Origin: Chromatiales bacterium
Lineage (GTDB): Bacteria; Pseudomonadota; Gammaproteobacteria; Chromatiales; Chromatiaceae
Reading direction: 5' to 3'
NCBI GenBank assembly: GCA_024762485.1
Contig: JANTHH010000092.1
Coordinates: forward strand, 1 to 10,270
DNA length: 10,270 bases
Positions 1 through 6,241 of this stretch are shown in pieces. How positions within the stretch are numbered: the first letter of the stretch is position 1; every line of letters begins with the position of its first letter. A program made the position numbers and the translations under genes. Below the pieces are notes generated by a model that was not told the DNA's origin, did no database searches, and saw nothing but the letters and a program-made list of their open reading frames with translations.

Positions 1-1871
1 TTGTCTGCCAGCAAGGCCTCATCCACCCGGGGCATGTAGATCAGTCGCTCGATCAGACCCTCGTCATAAAGACGTGAGAGTCGCTTGACCATGCTCATGA
101 CGGCGACAAAACGCTGCGCGAGATCTGCAAGCGCGCCCTCAGCCAGTGGCGGGGCATCGGCACTGACATGCAATGCGGCGCCATCCAGCGCGGTGCGCAG
201 AAGGTAGGCATTCAGTTCAGCATCGTCCTTGAGGTAGGTCTCCTGCTTGCCCTTTTTCACCTTGTAGAGTGGCGGCTGGGCAATATAGATATGGCCGCGC
301 TCGATCAGCTCGTGCATCTGACGGTAGAAGAACGTCAGCAGCAGTGTCCTTATATGCGCGCCGTCCACATCGGCATCGGTCATGATGATGATGCGATGAT
401 AGCGCAGCTTTTCTGGATCGAATTCCTCCCGCCCGATACCACATCCCAGCGCAGTGATCAGGGTACCCACCTCGGCGGATGACAACATCTTGTCGAAGCG
501 TGCCTTCTCGACATTGAGGATCTTTCCCTTCAACGGCAGAATCGCCTGGGTGCGCCGATCCCTCCCCTGCTTTGCCGAGCCACCGGCAGAGTCACCCTCC
601 ACGAGGTAAAGCTCTGATTGAGAAGGATCTTTTTCCTGACAATCAGCGAGTTTGCCCGGTAACCCCGCGACATCCAGAACCCCCTTGCGCCGGGTCATCT
701 CGCGGGCCTTGCGGGCAGCTTCACGTGCACGTGCCGCATCGATCATCTTGCCGGCGATGGCCTTCGCCTCTGCAGGATTCTCCACCAGGAATTCGCTGAG
801 CTTCTCGGCGAACAGGGTTTCCACGATGCCCTTCACCTCCGAGGAGACCAGTTTGTCCTTGGTCTGCGAGGAGAATTTCGGATCCGGTACTTTGACCGAG
901 AGCACCGCGGTCAGGCCCTCTCGCGCATCGTCCCCACTGGTGTTGACCTTTTGCTTCTTTGCCAACCCCTCGTGTTCGATATAGCTGTTCAGGGTACGGG
1001 TCAGCCCTGCCCTGAATCCGGACAGGTGTGTGCCGCCGTCACGCTGCGGGATATTGTTGGTGAAGCAGAAGATATTCTCCTGGTAGGACTCGTTCCACTG
1101 CAGTGCAAGCTCCACCACCACGCCGTCTTTCTCTGCGGTGAAATGAAACACTTTTTCATGCAGCGGGGTCTTGTTGCGGTTCAGGTGTTCGACGAAAGCA
1201 CGGATACCTCCTTCGTATTCGAAGACATCCTCCTTTCCTGAACGCTCGTCCCGCAGATGAATATGTACACCGGAATTAAGAAACGACAGTTCGCGCAGGC
1301 GTTTTGCCAGGATATCGTAGTGATAGACGGTATCGGTGAAGATATCCTTACTCGGCTTGAATCGAATATGGGTGCCCGTCTCGGTGGTGTCACCGACTAC
1401 TGTCAGCGGCCCTTCAGGCTCACCCAGATGATAGCGTTGCTTGTAGATCTTGCCGTTGCGATAGACCGTCAACTCCAGCTCTTCTGAAAGCGCGTTGACG
1501 ACCGAGACGCCCACGCCGTGCAGTCCGCCGGATACCTTGTACGAATTGTCATCGAATTTTCCGCCGGCGTGCAGCACGGTCATGATGACTTCGGCGGCCG
1601 ACTTCCCCTCCTCCTCATGGATATCGGTCGGTATCCCCCGACCGTTATCCGTCACCGTGACGGATTCATCACTGTGGATGGTGACCGTGATCTTGCTGCA
1701 ATAGCCGGCCAGCGCCTCATCGATGGCGTTGTCCACTACCTCGAAGACCATATGGTGCAGACCGGTGCCATCGTCGGTATCTCCGATATACATACCGGGT
1801 CTTTTACGGACGGCATCCAGGCCCTTCAGGACCTTGATGGAGGAGGAATCGTAGCTGGAGGTTTCTGACAT
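1..1871 (-). CDS. gyrB: DNA gyrase subunit B (3' end beyond window)
   Basis: This is the ATPase/TOPRIM subunit of DNA gyrase, which with GyrA introduces negative supercoils in the cytoplasm. The frame is open from the ATG at 1871 to the left edge, giving 623 codons of about 800, so the C-terminus is missing. Visible parts are the GHKL ATPase domain (FEVVDNAIDEALAG near residues 40-55, GRGIP, GGLHGVGVSVVN), the transducer QTK loop (FSSQTKDKL), and the TOPRIM motifs EGDSAGGSA (catalytic E425) and DADVD (D499, D501, D503). PLYKVKKGK is followed by the start of the long insert typical of gammaproteobacterial GyrB. The ATG has only a weak AGAG upstream. It lies 50 nt after recF, and a perfect TATAAT in that gap suggests a promoter of its own. 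Identification is secure from the motifs. Confidence 0.98.
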   Translation of the reverse strand, partial: MSETSSYDSSSIKVLKGLDAVRKRPGMYIGDTDDGTGLHHMVFEVVDNAIDEALAGYCSKITVTIHSDESVTVTDNGRGIPTDIHEEEGKSAAEVIMTVLHAGGKFDDNSYKVSGGLHGVGVSVVNALSEELELTVYRNGKIYKQRYHLGEPEGPLTVVGDTTETGTHIRFKPSKDIFTDTVYHYDILAKRLRELSFLNSGVHIHLRDERSGKEDVFEYEGGIRAFVEHLNRNKTPLHEKVFHFTAEKDGVVVELALQWNESYQENIFCFTNNIPQRDGGTHLSGFRAGLTRTLNSYIEHEGLAKKQKVNTSGDDAREGLTAVLSVKVPDPKFSSQTKDKLVSSEVKGIVETLFAEKLSEFLVENPAEAKAIAGKMIDAARAREAARKAREMTRRKGVLDVAGLPGKLADCQEKDPSQSELYLVEGDSAGGSAKQGRDRRTQAILPLKGKILNVEKARFDKMLSSAEVGTLITALGCGIGREEFDPEKLRYHRIIIMTDADVDGAHIRTLLLTFFYRQMHELIERGHIYIAQPPLYKVKKGKQETYLKDDAELNAYLLRTALDGAALHVSADAPPLAEGALADLAQRFVAVMSMVKRLSRLYDEGLIERLIYMPRVDEALLAD

Positions 1872-1910
1872 ATGCGACACTCTGGGCGGGCGCTGTTGAA
1901 AAGCTGTCCC

Positions 1911-1916
1911 ATTATA
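1911..1916 (-). promoter_or_regulatory. Candidate gyrB promoter -10 box
   Basis: A perfect TATAAT reads on the minus strand in the 50-nt recF-gyrB gap, about 40 nt before the gyrB ATG. No good -35 hexamer is seen at 16-18 nt spacing (the 17-nt position reads ACGGGC). A weak -35 with a strong -10 would resemble the supercoiling-sensitive gyrB promoters known in other bacteria, but that is inference. Confidence 0.4.
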
Positions 1917-1921
1917 CACAC

Positions 1922-2983
1922 TCAGCCGACGGCGCCCGTCTGTTCCACGTGGAACATTCGCCAGCTACTGCTCAGCTGCAGGCCCTCTGCCTCGATCGCG
2001 GTGACGAAGCATTGAAGACCCGAGTCGTCTGCGAGTCCGATAAGCCGCGTACGGTGTCTCTGATCCAGTTCTGCAGGAAGGTCGTCGATCAGCATGACAG
2101 GGCCCTCCCCCACGGATTGTTTCATCAGCGATGCCTGGGCAAACTGCAGGGCACTGACCAGGAGTTTCTGCTGACCACGCGACAGCACCTTGGCGGCAGT
2201 GACCTGATCAACCTGAAAATCGAGCTCGGCCCTGTGAGGTCCAACACTGGTGTAGCCACGCTTGCTATCCAGCGGCAACCGCTGATCAAGCTGCTTTTCC
2301 AGACTTACTGTCTCATCCCAACCTGACCGATAACTGACAGACACATCCAAATCTCCCAGCAAACGCTCAATGTTCGACTTTATGCCAGGCAACAACCGTT
2401 GCAGGTAACCCGTTCGTAGCTGATGTAGTTCATGGGCCAGTCCGGTGAACTGTTCATCCCAGGCCATCACTGTTCTCGGCTGTGTTCTGAGTGCCGCGTT
2501 GCGTTGCTTCAATATCCTGTTCATGTCGGCATGCATCTGATGGAAACCGGGTTCCACGTGGAACATCCCGAAATCGAGATACCGACGGCGAAGCTCCGGA
2601 CCCCGCTCGAGCAATTCATGTGACTGGGGTGTGATCAACTGCACCGGAAGTGCCCGCAGCAGATCCGAGCGCTTGCCGAGGTTTCTTCCGTCCAGCCTGA
2701 GGGTAAAGGAACGTTTACCGCGTTCGATGCCAAGCCTGTGTGTCTGGCAAAGATGATCCTGCGTCTGAACGATCACCTGGCTGTGTGCACTGCCATGGCG
2801 GATGAATGGCCCCGCATCCCGATGTCGAAAGCTTCGTCCCCGCCCGGCGAGATAAATCGCCTCCAGAACACTCGTCTTTCCAACCCCGTTATCGCCCCAG
2901 ATCAGATTCGGCCCCGGCCCTGCCTCGATTTCGAGTTGATCGAGTACGCGGAAATTAGTGATCTGAAGTCTGTTGATGATCAT
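1922..2983 (-). CDS. recF: DNA replication and repair protein RecF
   Basis: RecF is an SMC/ABC-like ATPase that works with RecO and RecR to load RecA at single-strand gaps next to duplex DNA. The 353-aa product has normal length for the family. Seen in order are Walker A GDNGVGKTS (residues 30-38), the GPHRAEL motif (248-254), the ABC signature LSRGQQKL (267-274) and Walker B VMLIDDLPAELD (296-307). The ATG at 2983 begins MIINRLQITNFR, matching family N-termini, but has no clear Shine-Dalgarno. The gene sits between dnaN and gyrB in the usual order, and a GC hairpin ends 17 nt upstream of its start. Two MFHVE pentapeptides (residues 140-144 and 343-347) are encoded by parS-like palindromes, so part of the coding sequence appears to double as a ParB binding site. 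Confidence 0.97.
   Translation of the reverse strand: MIINRLQITNFRVLDQLEIEAGPGPNLIWGDNGVGKTSVLEAIYLAGRGRSFRHRDAGPFIRHGSAHSQVIVQTQDHLCQTHRLGIERGKRSFTLRLDGRNLGKRSDLLRALPVQLITPQSHELLERGPELRRRYLDFGMFHVEPGFHQMHADMNRILKQRNAALRTQPRTVMAWDEQFTGLAHELHQLRTGYLQRLLPGIKSNIERLLGDLDVSVSYRSGWDETVSLEKQLDQRLPLDSKRGYTSVGPHRAELDFQVDQVTAAKVLSRGQQKLLVSALQFAQASLMKQSVGEGPVMLIDDLPAELDQRHRTRLIGLADDSGLQCFVTAIEAEGLQLSSSWRMFHVEQTGAVG
1941..1956. promoter_or_regulatory. parS centromere-like site (perfect palindrome)
   Basis: TGTTCCACGTGGAACA is a perfect 16-bp palindrome. It fits the conserved chromosomal parS family bound by ParB (B. subtilis type TGTTNCACGTGAAACA, with the GGAACA variant as in Pseudomonas). It lies in the last codons of recF, just upstream of the candidate gyrB -10. 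Location near oriC is as expected for parS. Confidence 0.85.
2550..2565. promoter_or_regulatory. Second parS-like site (15/16)
   Basis: GGTTCCACGTGGAACA differs from the perfect palindrome at 1941-1956 only in its first base, and its central 14 bp are fully symmetric. It lies inside recF, 609 bp from the first site, and encodes the FHVEP stretch also found in Pseudomonas-type RecF. Confidence 0.8.
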
Positions 2984-3000
2984 TCGCTATGCAGACAAAG

Positions 3001-3020
3001 AAAGGGGCCGCAGCCCCTTT
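3001..3020 (-). terminator. GC-rich hairpin between dnaN and recF
   Basis: AAAGGGGC, a 4-nt loop and GCCCCTTT form a perfect 8-bp stem. Read on the minus strand it is followed by CTTTG, a short and interrupted T-tract. It starts 27 nt after the dnaN stop and ends 17 nt before recF. It could be a weak intrinsic terminator or attenuator lowering recF relative to dnaN, or a 3'-end stabiliser of dnaN mRNA. Confidence 0.5.
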
Positions 3021-3046
3021 GCTGTCGACCTGAGACGGTAATCCCG

Positions 3047-4147
3047 TCAGAGCCGCATGGGCATGATGACGTAGCGCGCATCTTCATTATCCAGCGCGGT
3101 CACCAGGCTGCTGGTATTGGAATCACTGACGGCCATCCGAACCTTGTCGCTATGGATGACACCGAGTACATCGAGCAGATAACCGACATTGAAACCGATG
3201 GTCATCTCTGGCCCGTCGTAATCGATCTCGACCTCTTCCTCAGCCTCATCCTGTTCCGGATTGTGAGCCTGCAGGTGCAGCAGGCCTGGACTGAGTCGGA
3301 AACGAATGCCGCGATATTTCTCGTTCGAGAGTATCGCAGTCCGCGCCAAGGCCTGGCGCAGCATCTCACGATCGGCGATGACCTCCTGCGTGTCCATCCC
3401 CGGCATCACGCGTTCATAGTCCGGGAAGCGCCCGTCGATCAACTTGGAGGTGAAGGTGGTTTCATTCAGATGAAGACGGATATGACTGCCGCTGATTTCA
3501 AGTACGGCAGTGTCATCTGAATCTGACAGCAGTCGCCCGATCTCGAGCACCGCCTTACGCGGCAGAATAATCTGCAAATTCAGGTCGGCATCCGAGTCGA
3601 TCTCCGCATCCGCCAGAGCGAGTCGATGACCATCGGTGGCAACGCTGCGGATGGTGTTGCCGCGGATCTCCAGCAGCATGCCATTGAGGTAGTAGCGCAC
3701 ATCCTGTTGTGCCATGGCAAAGGCGGTATTCTCGATGAGGTGTTTCAATACCTTTTCCGGTATCTCTAACCGGTCACCCGCTGCGCTGGGCTCGATGGCG
3801 GGGTAGTCCTGTGCAGGCAGGGTGCCGAGGGTGTAGCGACCTCGTCCGGATCGCAACACGGCCTTGTCGCCCTCCACGTCGATGCTGATCTCCGAACCGT
3901 CGGGCAACGCCTTGCAGATATCGATTAACTTTCTCGCAGGAAGGGTGAACTCTGCCTCGCCTTCGGCATGTACCGGTGCCTTGGTCTTGAGTTCGACCTC
4001 GAGGTCGGTTGCCGTGATGGCGAGTTGATCGGGTGTTGCCTGGATCAGGACGTTGGCGAGTATGGGTAGGGTCTGACGTCTTTCCACCACGCTGCCCACC
4101 TGGAGCAGTGGCTTGAGAATATCGTCCCGATTGGTGGTGATTTTCAT
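3047..4147 (-). CDS. dnaN: DNA polymerase III beta subunit (sliding clamp)
   Basis: DnaN is the ring-shaped clamp that tethers DNA polymerase III and other enzymes to DNA. The 366-aa product matches the usual length and should hold three repeated clamp domains of about 120 residues each (roughly 1-120, 125-245, 246-366). The N-terminus MKITTNRDDILKPLLQV, the early ERRQTLPILANVL and the C-terminus YVIMPMRL are family hallmarks. The last residues contribute to the partner-binding pocket in known clamps. The ATG at 4147 is preceded by GGAGAT at good spacing, the clearest ribosome binding site in the left block. It follows dnaA by 229 nt, and this gap contains DnaA boxes. I see no convincing separate promoter, so co-transcription with dnaA is likely. 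Confidence 0.98.
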   Translation of the reverse strand: MKITTNRDDILKPLLQVGSVVERRQTLPILANVLIQATPDQLAITATDLEVELKTKAPVHAEGEAEFTLPARKLIDICKALPDGSEISIDVEGDKAVLRSGRGRYTLGTLPAQDYPAIEPSAAGDRLEIPEKVLKHLIENTAFAMAQQDVRYYLNGMLLEIRGNTIRSVATDGHRLALADAEIDSDADLNLQIILPRKAVLEIGRLLSDSDDTAVLEISGSHIRLHLNETTFTSKLIDGRFPDYERVMPGMDTQEVIADREMLRQALARTAILSNEKYRGIRFRLSPGLLHLQAHNPEQDEAEEEVEIDYDGPEMTIGFNVGYLLDVLGVIHSDKVRMAVSDSNTSSLVTALDNEDARYVIMPMRL

Positions 4148-4322
4148 CGGATCAGGATCTCCGTTGTTTTTAATAAAGAAGTATCTTTAAAAGACCTGTT
4201 GTTGTTATTAGTGGGCATGCGAATTGGGGAGCATTCTGATTTTTTCTTTTTATTCATAGAGTTATGTTGTATTTCAAGCCGGAAACAAGGTCTCGAATAC
4301 TGCCGAGAAGCTGTTCATCAAC

Positions 4323-4331
4323 TGTGGATAA
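4323..4331 (-). promoter_or_regulatory. DnaA box (TTATCCACA)
   Basis: TGTGGATAA on the plus strand is the reverse complement of the consensus 9-mer TTATCCACA. It forms the left arm of an 11-bp mirrored pair (4322-4332 with 4356-4366). Confidence 0.85.
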
Positions 4332-4356
4332 CTCCATTTCCTGTTGTCTTGAAAAG

Positions 4357-4365
4357 TTATCCACA
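4357..4365 (+). promoter_or_regulatory. DnaA box (TTATCCACA)
   Basis: A perfect consensus 9-mer, 11 nt beyond the dnaA stop codon. It faces the box at 4323-4331, and the symmetry extends to GTTATCCACAG and, with a one-base gap, to the flanking ATCAA/TTGAT. Confidence 0.85.
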
Positions 4366-4376
4366 GCTTGATCACA

Positions 4377-5729
4377 TCAATGGCTGAGGGTTCTCAACAG
4401 ATTGCGGTAATCCTCGGCAATCCGGGTATCGGTCTCACACAGTTCGACCACCTTCCGGGTGGCATAAAGCACGGTCGTATGGTCCCGGCCACCGAAGGCC
4501 TCACCGATCTCCGGCAGGCTGTGATTGGTCAGCTCCTTGGCCAGTGCCATGGCAAGTTGTCGAGGTCTGGCCACGGCACGGTTTCGCTTGGCTGATTTCA
4601 GATCAGAGGTGCGGATCTTGAAATACTCGGCAACGGTCTTCTGGATATTGTCGATACTGATCTGGCGGTCCTGAGCAGCGATCATGTCGCGCAGCGCTTC
4701 CTTGGCGAATTCCAGGGTGATCGGCTGGCCTGTGAAACGCGCATTGGCAACGGTGCGGCGCAGGGCGCCCTCGAGTTCGCGGATATTGGAACGCACGGTT
4801 TTGCCGATGAAGAAGGCGACTTCCGGTGGCAGTTCGAGTTCGAACAGCTGCTGGGCCTTGCTCATGAGAATGGCGACCCGGGTCTCCAGATCAGGGGAAT
4901 CGACGGAAACGGTCAAGCCCCAGCCAAAGCGCGATTTCAGTCGGTCCTCGAGCCCTTCCATCTCCTTCGGGAAGCGGTCGGAGGTGAGGATGATTTGCTG
5001 CTGGGAATCGAACAGGGCATTGAAGGTATGAAAAAATTCTTCCTGGGTGCGTTCCTTGCCCGCGAAAAACTGAACGTCATCGATCAGCAGGGCGTTAACG
5101 GAACGCATCCGCTGTTTGAAGGTGTCGATGGTGCCGTGCTGCAGCGCCTTGACCATCTCGGAGACGAAACCCTCGGAATGCAGATAGAGCACCCGGGTAC
5201 CCGGGTGCTTGCTTGCCATCAGGTTGCCGACCGCGTGCATCAGGTGTGTTTTACCCAGGCCGACCCCACCGTAGACGAACAGTGGGTTGTACATGCTGCC
5301 GGGGTTTTCCGCGATTTGCATGCCGGCGGCCCGGGCCAGCTGGTTGGACTTGCCCTCGACGAAGGTCTCGAAACTGAATGATGGATTGATGTTGGCCAGT
5401 TGGCTGGGTTCGCTCCGGCCTGGGTCTGCTTGCTGGGCAAGTGGTGCCGATACGGTTTGGCCAGTGTGTGATTTTTTGACCTCCGTCCGGCGCAGACTGC
5501 CTATTTCCAGCGACAGTTCCGGTGCATCGGCACCATAGGTCTCATCGAGAAAGCGGGTCAGAAGATCACGGTAGTTGTTGTGAACCCAGTCCAGAACAAA
5601 CGCATTCGGTGCGAGCAGGCGCAACCGCTCACCCTCTTCGACACACTGCAATGGACGAATCCAGGTGTTGAACTGCTGGGCAGGTAGTTCCCTGCCAAGG
5701 CGGTCTAGACAGTGATTCCAGATTTCCAA
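4377..5729 (-). CDS. dnaA: Chromosomal replication initiator DnaA
   Basis: DnaA binds 9-mer boxes at oriC, opens the duplex and recruits the DnaB helicase. The 450-aa product shows domain I (residues 1 to about 80, with LPAQQFNTWIRPLQ), a short linker (about 85-115), the AAA+ domain III with Walker A GGVGLGKT (154-161), Walker B LLIDDVQF (214-221), sensor 1 TSD (249-251), the SRFGWG segment (267-272) and sensor 2 RELEGALRR (317-325), and domain IV with the DnaA signature GGRDHTTVLYATRKV (413-427). The start is TTG at 5729. No in-frame ATG or GTG lies between it and the upstream in-frame stop, and MEIWNHCLDRLGRELP aligns with family N-termini. AGG at about 9 nt upstream is a weak ribosome binding site. 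The leader is long and structured, with a DnaA box upstream that suggests autoregulation. Confidence 0.98.
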   Translation of the reverse strand: MEIWNHCLDRLGRELPAQQFNTWIRPLQCVEEGERLRLLAPNAFVLDWVHNNYRDLLTRFLDETYGADAPELSLEIGSLRRTEVKKSHTGQTVSAPLAQQADPGRSEPSQLANINPSFSFETFVEGKSNQLARAAGMQIAENPGSMYNPLFVYGGVGLGKTHLMHAVGNLMASKHPGTRVLYLHSEGFVSEMVKALQHGTIDTFKQRMRSVNALLIDDVQFFAGKERTQEEFFHTFNALFDSQQQIILTSDRFPKEMEGLEDRLKSRFGWGLTVSVDSPDLETRVAILMSKAQQLFELELPPEVAFFIGKTVRSNIRELEGALRRTVANARFTGQPITLEFAKEALRDMIAAQDRQISIDNIQKTVAEYFKIRTSDLKSAKRNRAVARPRQLAMALAKELTNHSLPEIGEAFGGRDHTTVLYATRKVVELCETDTRIAEDYRNLLRTLSH

Positions 5730-5775
5730 GGGTGATCGCCTGCGATTGTTTCTGAGTCTGCCCGCTGGTACATAG

Positions 5776-5813
5776 GCGTCCTGTTTTCGACAGCGAGGGC
5801 TGTTTCAGGACGC
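5776..5813 (-). repeat. Stem-loop in dnaA leader
   Basis: GCGTCCTG (5776-5783) and CAGGACGC (5806-5813) form a perfect 8-bp outer stem. ACAGC (5790-5794) and GCTGT (5799-5803) form an inner 5-bp stem closed by a 4-nt loop, and an asymmetric internal loop joins the two stems. It lies 46 nt upstream of the dnaA start codon on the transcribed strand. Its role is unknown. No T-tract follows on the minus strand, so it is not an intrinsic terminator. Confidence 0.6.
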
Positions 5814-5829
5814 GGTTGCGCCGTTCGAA

Positions 5830-5891
5830 GGTCCAGAATGGTGCTGTTTTTCATGTCATTCAGGACCCTGTGAGACAGTGGTCAGAATGAC
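5830..5891 (-). repeat. Two mutually exclusive inverted repeats upstream of dnaA
   Basis: Arm 5855-5867 can pair in two ways. With 5880-5891 it forms a stem of 7+4+4 bp: GTCATTC/GAATGAC, GACC/GGTC and CTGT/ACAG around a 3-nt loop, with a small internal loop and one bulge. With GGTCCAGAATG (5830-5840) it forms an 11-bp stem with one mismatch and a 16-nt loop. The two outer arms are therefore near-direct repeats of each other. The element abuts the candidate dnaA -10, so it could act as a DNA operator or as alternative RNA folds in the leader. Confidence 0.55.
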
Positions 5892-5920
5892 TTTGTATGA
5901 GCCGGAAGTTCTGCGCTCAA
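5892..5920 (-). promoter_or_regulatory. Candidate dnaA promoter
   Basis: On the minus strand TTGAGC (5915-5920) and TACAAA (5892-5897) are separated by 17 nt, each matching 4 of 6 consensus bases. The predicted start would be near 5885, giving a leader of about 155 nt. A DnaA box lies 21 nt upstream of the -35, consistent with the DnaA autoregulation known in other bacteria. Confidence 0.4.
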
Positions 5921-5941
5921 GTCTACGCTGCCCGTGATGAG

Positions 5942-5950
5942 TTATCCACA
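5942..5950 (+). promoter_or_regulatory. DnaA box (TTATCCACA)
   Basis: A perfect consensus 9-mer between the candidate dnaA promoter and the rpmH promoter. It is the only perfect box in this gap. It could serve in autoregulation of dnaA, as part of the origin, or both. Confidence 0.8.
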
Positions 5951-6002
5951 GCCTTCGTGCATCCCGTCCCTTACCCTCAACAGGGCCTGGGGCTGCCGAC
6001 CA

Positions 6003-6031
6003 TTGACAGGGGACGGTCTTTCCATTATGGT
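6003..6031 (+). promoter_or_regulatory. rpmH promoter
   Basis: A perfect -35 TTGACA (6003-6008), a 17-nt spacer and TATGGT (6026-6031, 4 of 6) form a sigma70-type promoter. The likely start is about 55-60 nt before rpmH, and the promoter would serve at least rpmH-rnpA. Confidence 0.65.
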
Positions 6032-6094
6032 TCCCGGCCTTTTGTGGCCCCGGCCCAAAACCCGAATAACCCATTCCAGTTTGGGAACAGGAAC

Positions 6095-6232
6095 ATGAAA
6101 CGCACATTCCAGCCGAGTAATCTCAAGCGCGCCCGCACCCATGGTTTTCGCGCACGCATGGCAACCAAGGCCGGCCGCAAGGTCATCCGCGCCCGTCGCG
6201 CCAAGGGCCGCCTGCGTCTCACCCCGCAATAA
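6095..6232 (+). CDS. rpmH: 50S ribosomal protein L34
   Basis: L34 is a small, very basic protein of the large ribosomal subunit. The 45-aa product begins MKRTFQPSNLKRARTHGFRA and ends RRAKGRLRLTPQ, matching L34 over its full usual length (44-46 aa). The same frame is open upstream to 5897, but that part does not resemble protein. ATG 6095 is preceded by AGGA at about 6 nt and is the conserved start. A good promoter lies upstream, and rnpA follows after 9 nt in the same frame, separated only by the TAA stop, as in the common rpmH-rnpA operon. Confidence 0.97.
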   Translation: MKRTFQPSNLKRARTHGFRARMATKAGRKVIRARRAKGRLRLTPQ

Positions 6233-6241
6233 TCATCCGGC

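Larger units (their letters stand above)
4148..4376. other. Candidate oriC segment (dnaA-dnaN intergenic)
   Basis: This 229-bp gap carries two perfect DnaA boxes and two AT-rich tracts: about 4164-4193 (25 of 30 A/T) and 4233-4274 (34 of 42 A/T). These are the ingredients of a replication origin, namely initiator sites next to a potential duplex-unwinding element. Known Pseudomonas chromosomes carry autonomously replicating segments in this gap or in the rpmH-dnaA gap. GATC sites are few (three), so there is no sign of an E. coli-like Dam/SeqA-rich origin. I see no gene in this gap. Confidence 0.6.
5730..6094. other. rpmH-dnaA divergent intergenic region
   Basis: This 365-bp stretch has no credible gene. 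It holds a perfect DnaA box, the rpmH promoter, a candidate dnaA promoter, and inverted repeats at 5776-5813, 5830-5867 and 5855-5891. It is the point where the leftward and rightward gene blocks diverge, which makes it a second candidate for all or part of oriC. It lacks the long AT-rich tracts seen in the dnaA-dnaN gap. Confidence 0.6.

Noticed and set aside
720..735. CACGTG-containing sequence in gyrB considered as a third parS
   Set aside because: Only one half (TTCACGTG) fits; the other half diverges and there is no 14-bp symmetry.
2738..3520. A 260-codon plus-strand frame opposite recF and dnaN
   Set aside because: It spans two real genes and their intergenic hairpin on the other strand and resembles no protein family.
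4174..4190. AT-rich inverted repeat TAAAGA/TCTTTA before dnaN, considered as a terminator
   Set aside because: The stem is short and A/T only, and it lies close to the dnaN ribosome binding site; more likely part of the AT-rich tract.
6029..6088. Possible fold in the rpmH leader (GTTCCC with GGGAAC, and GGCC repeats) as an L34 autoregulatory site
   Set aside because: The pairings are short and expected by chance in GC-rich DNA; no known L34 leader motif is recognised.
5897..6094. Upstream in-frame extension of rpmH giving a 111-residue product
   Set aside because: L34 is 44-46 aa and starts MKRTFQPS; the extension overlaps the DnaA box and the promoter and has no protein-like character.
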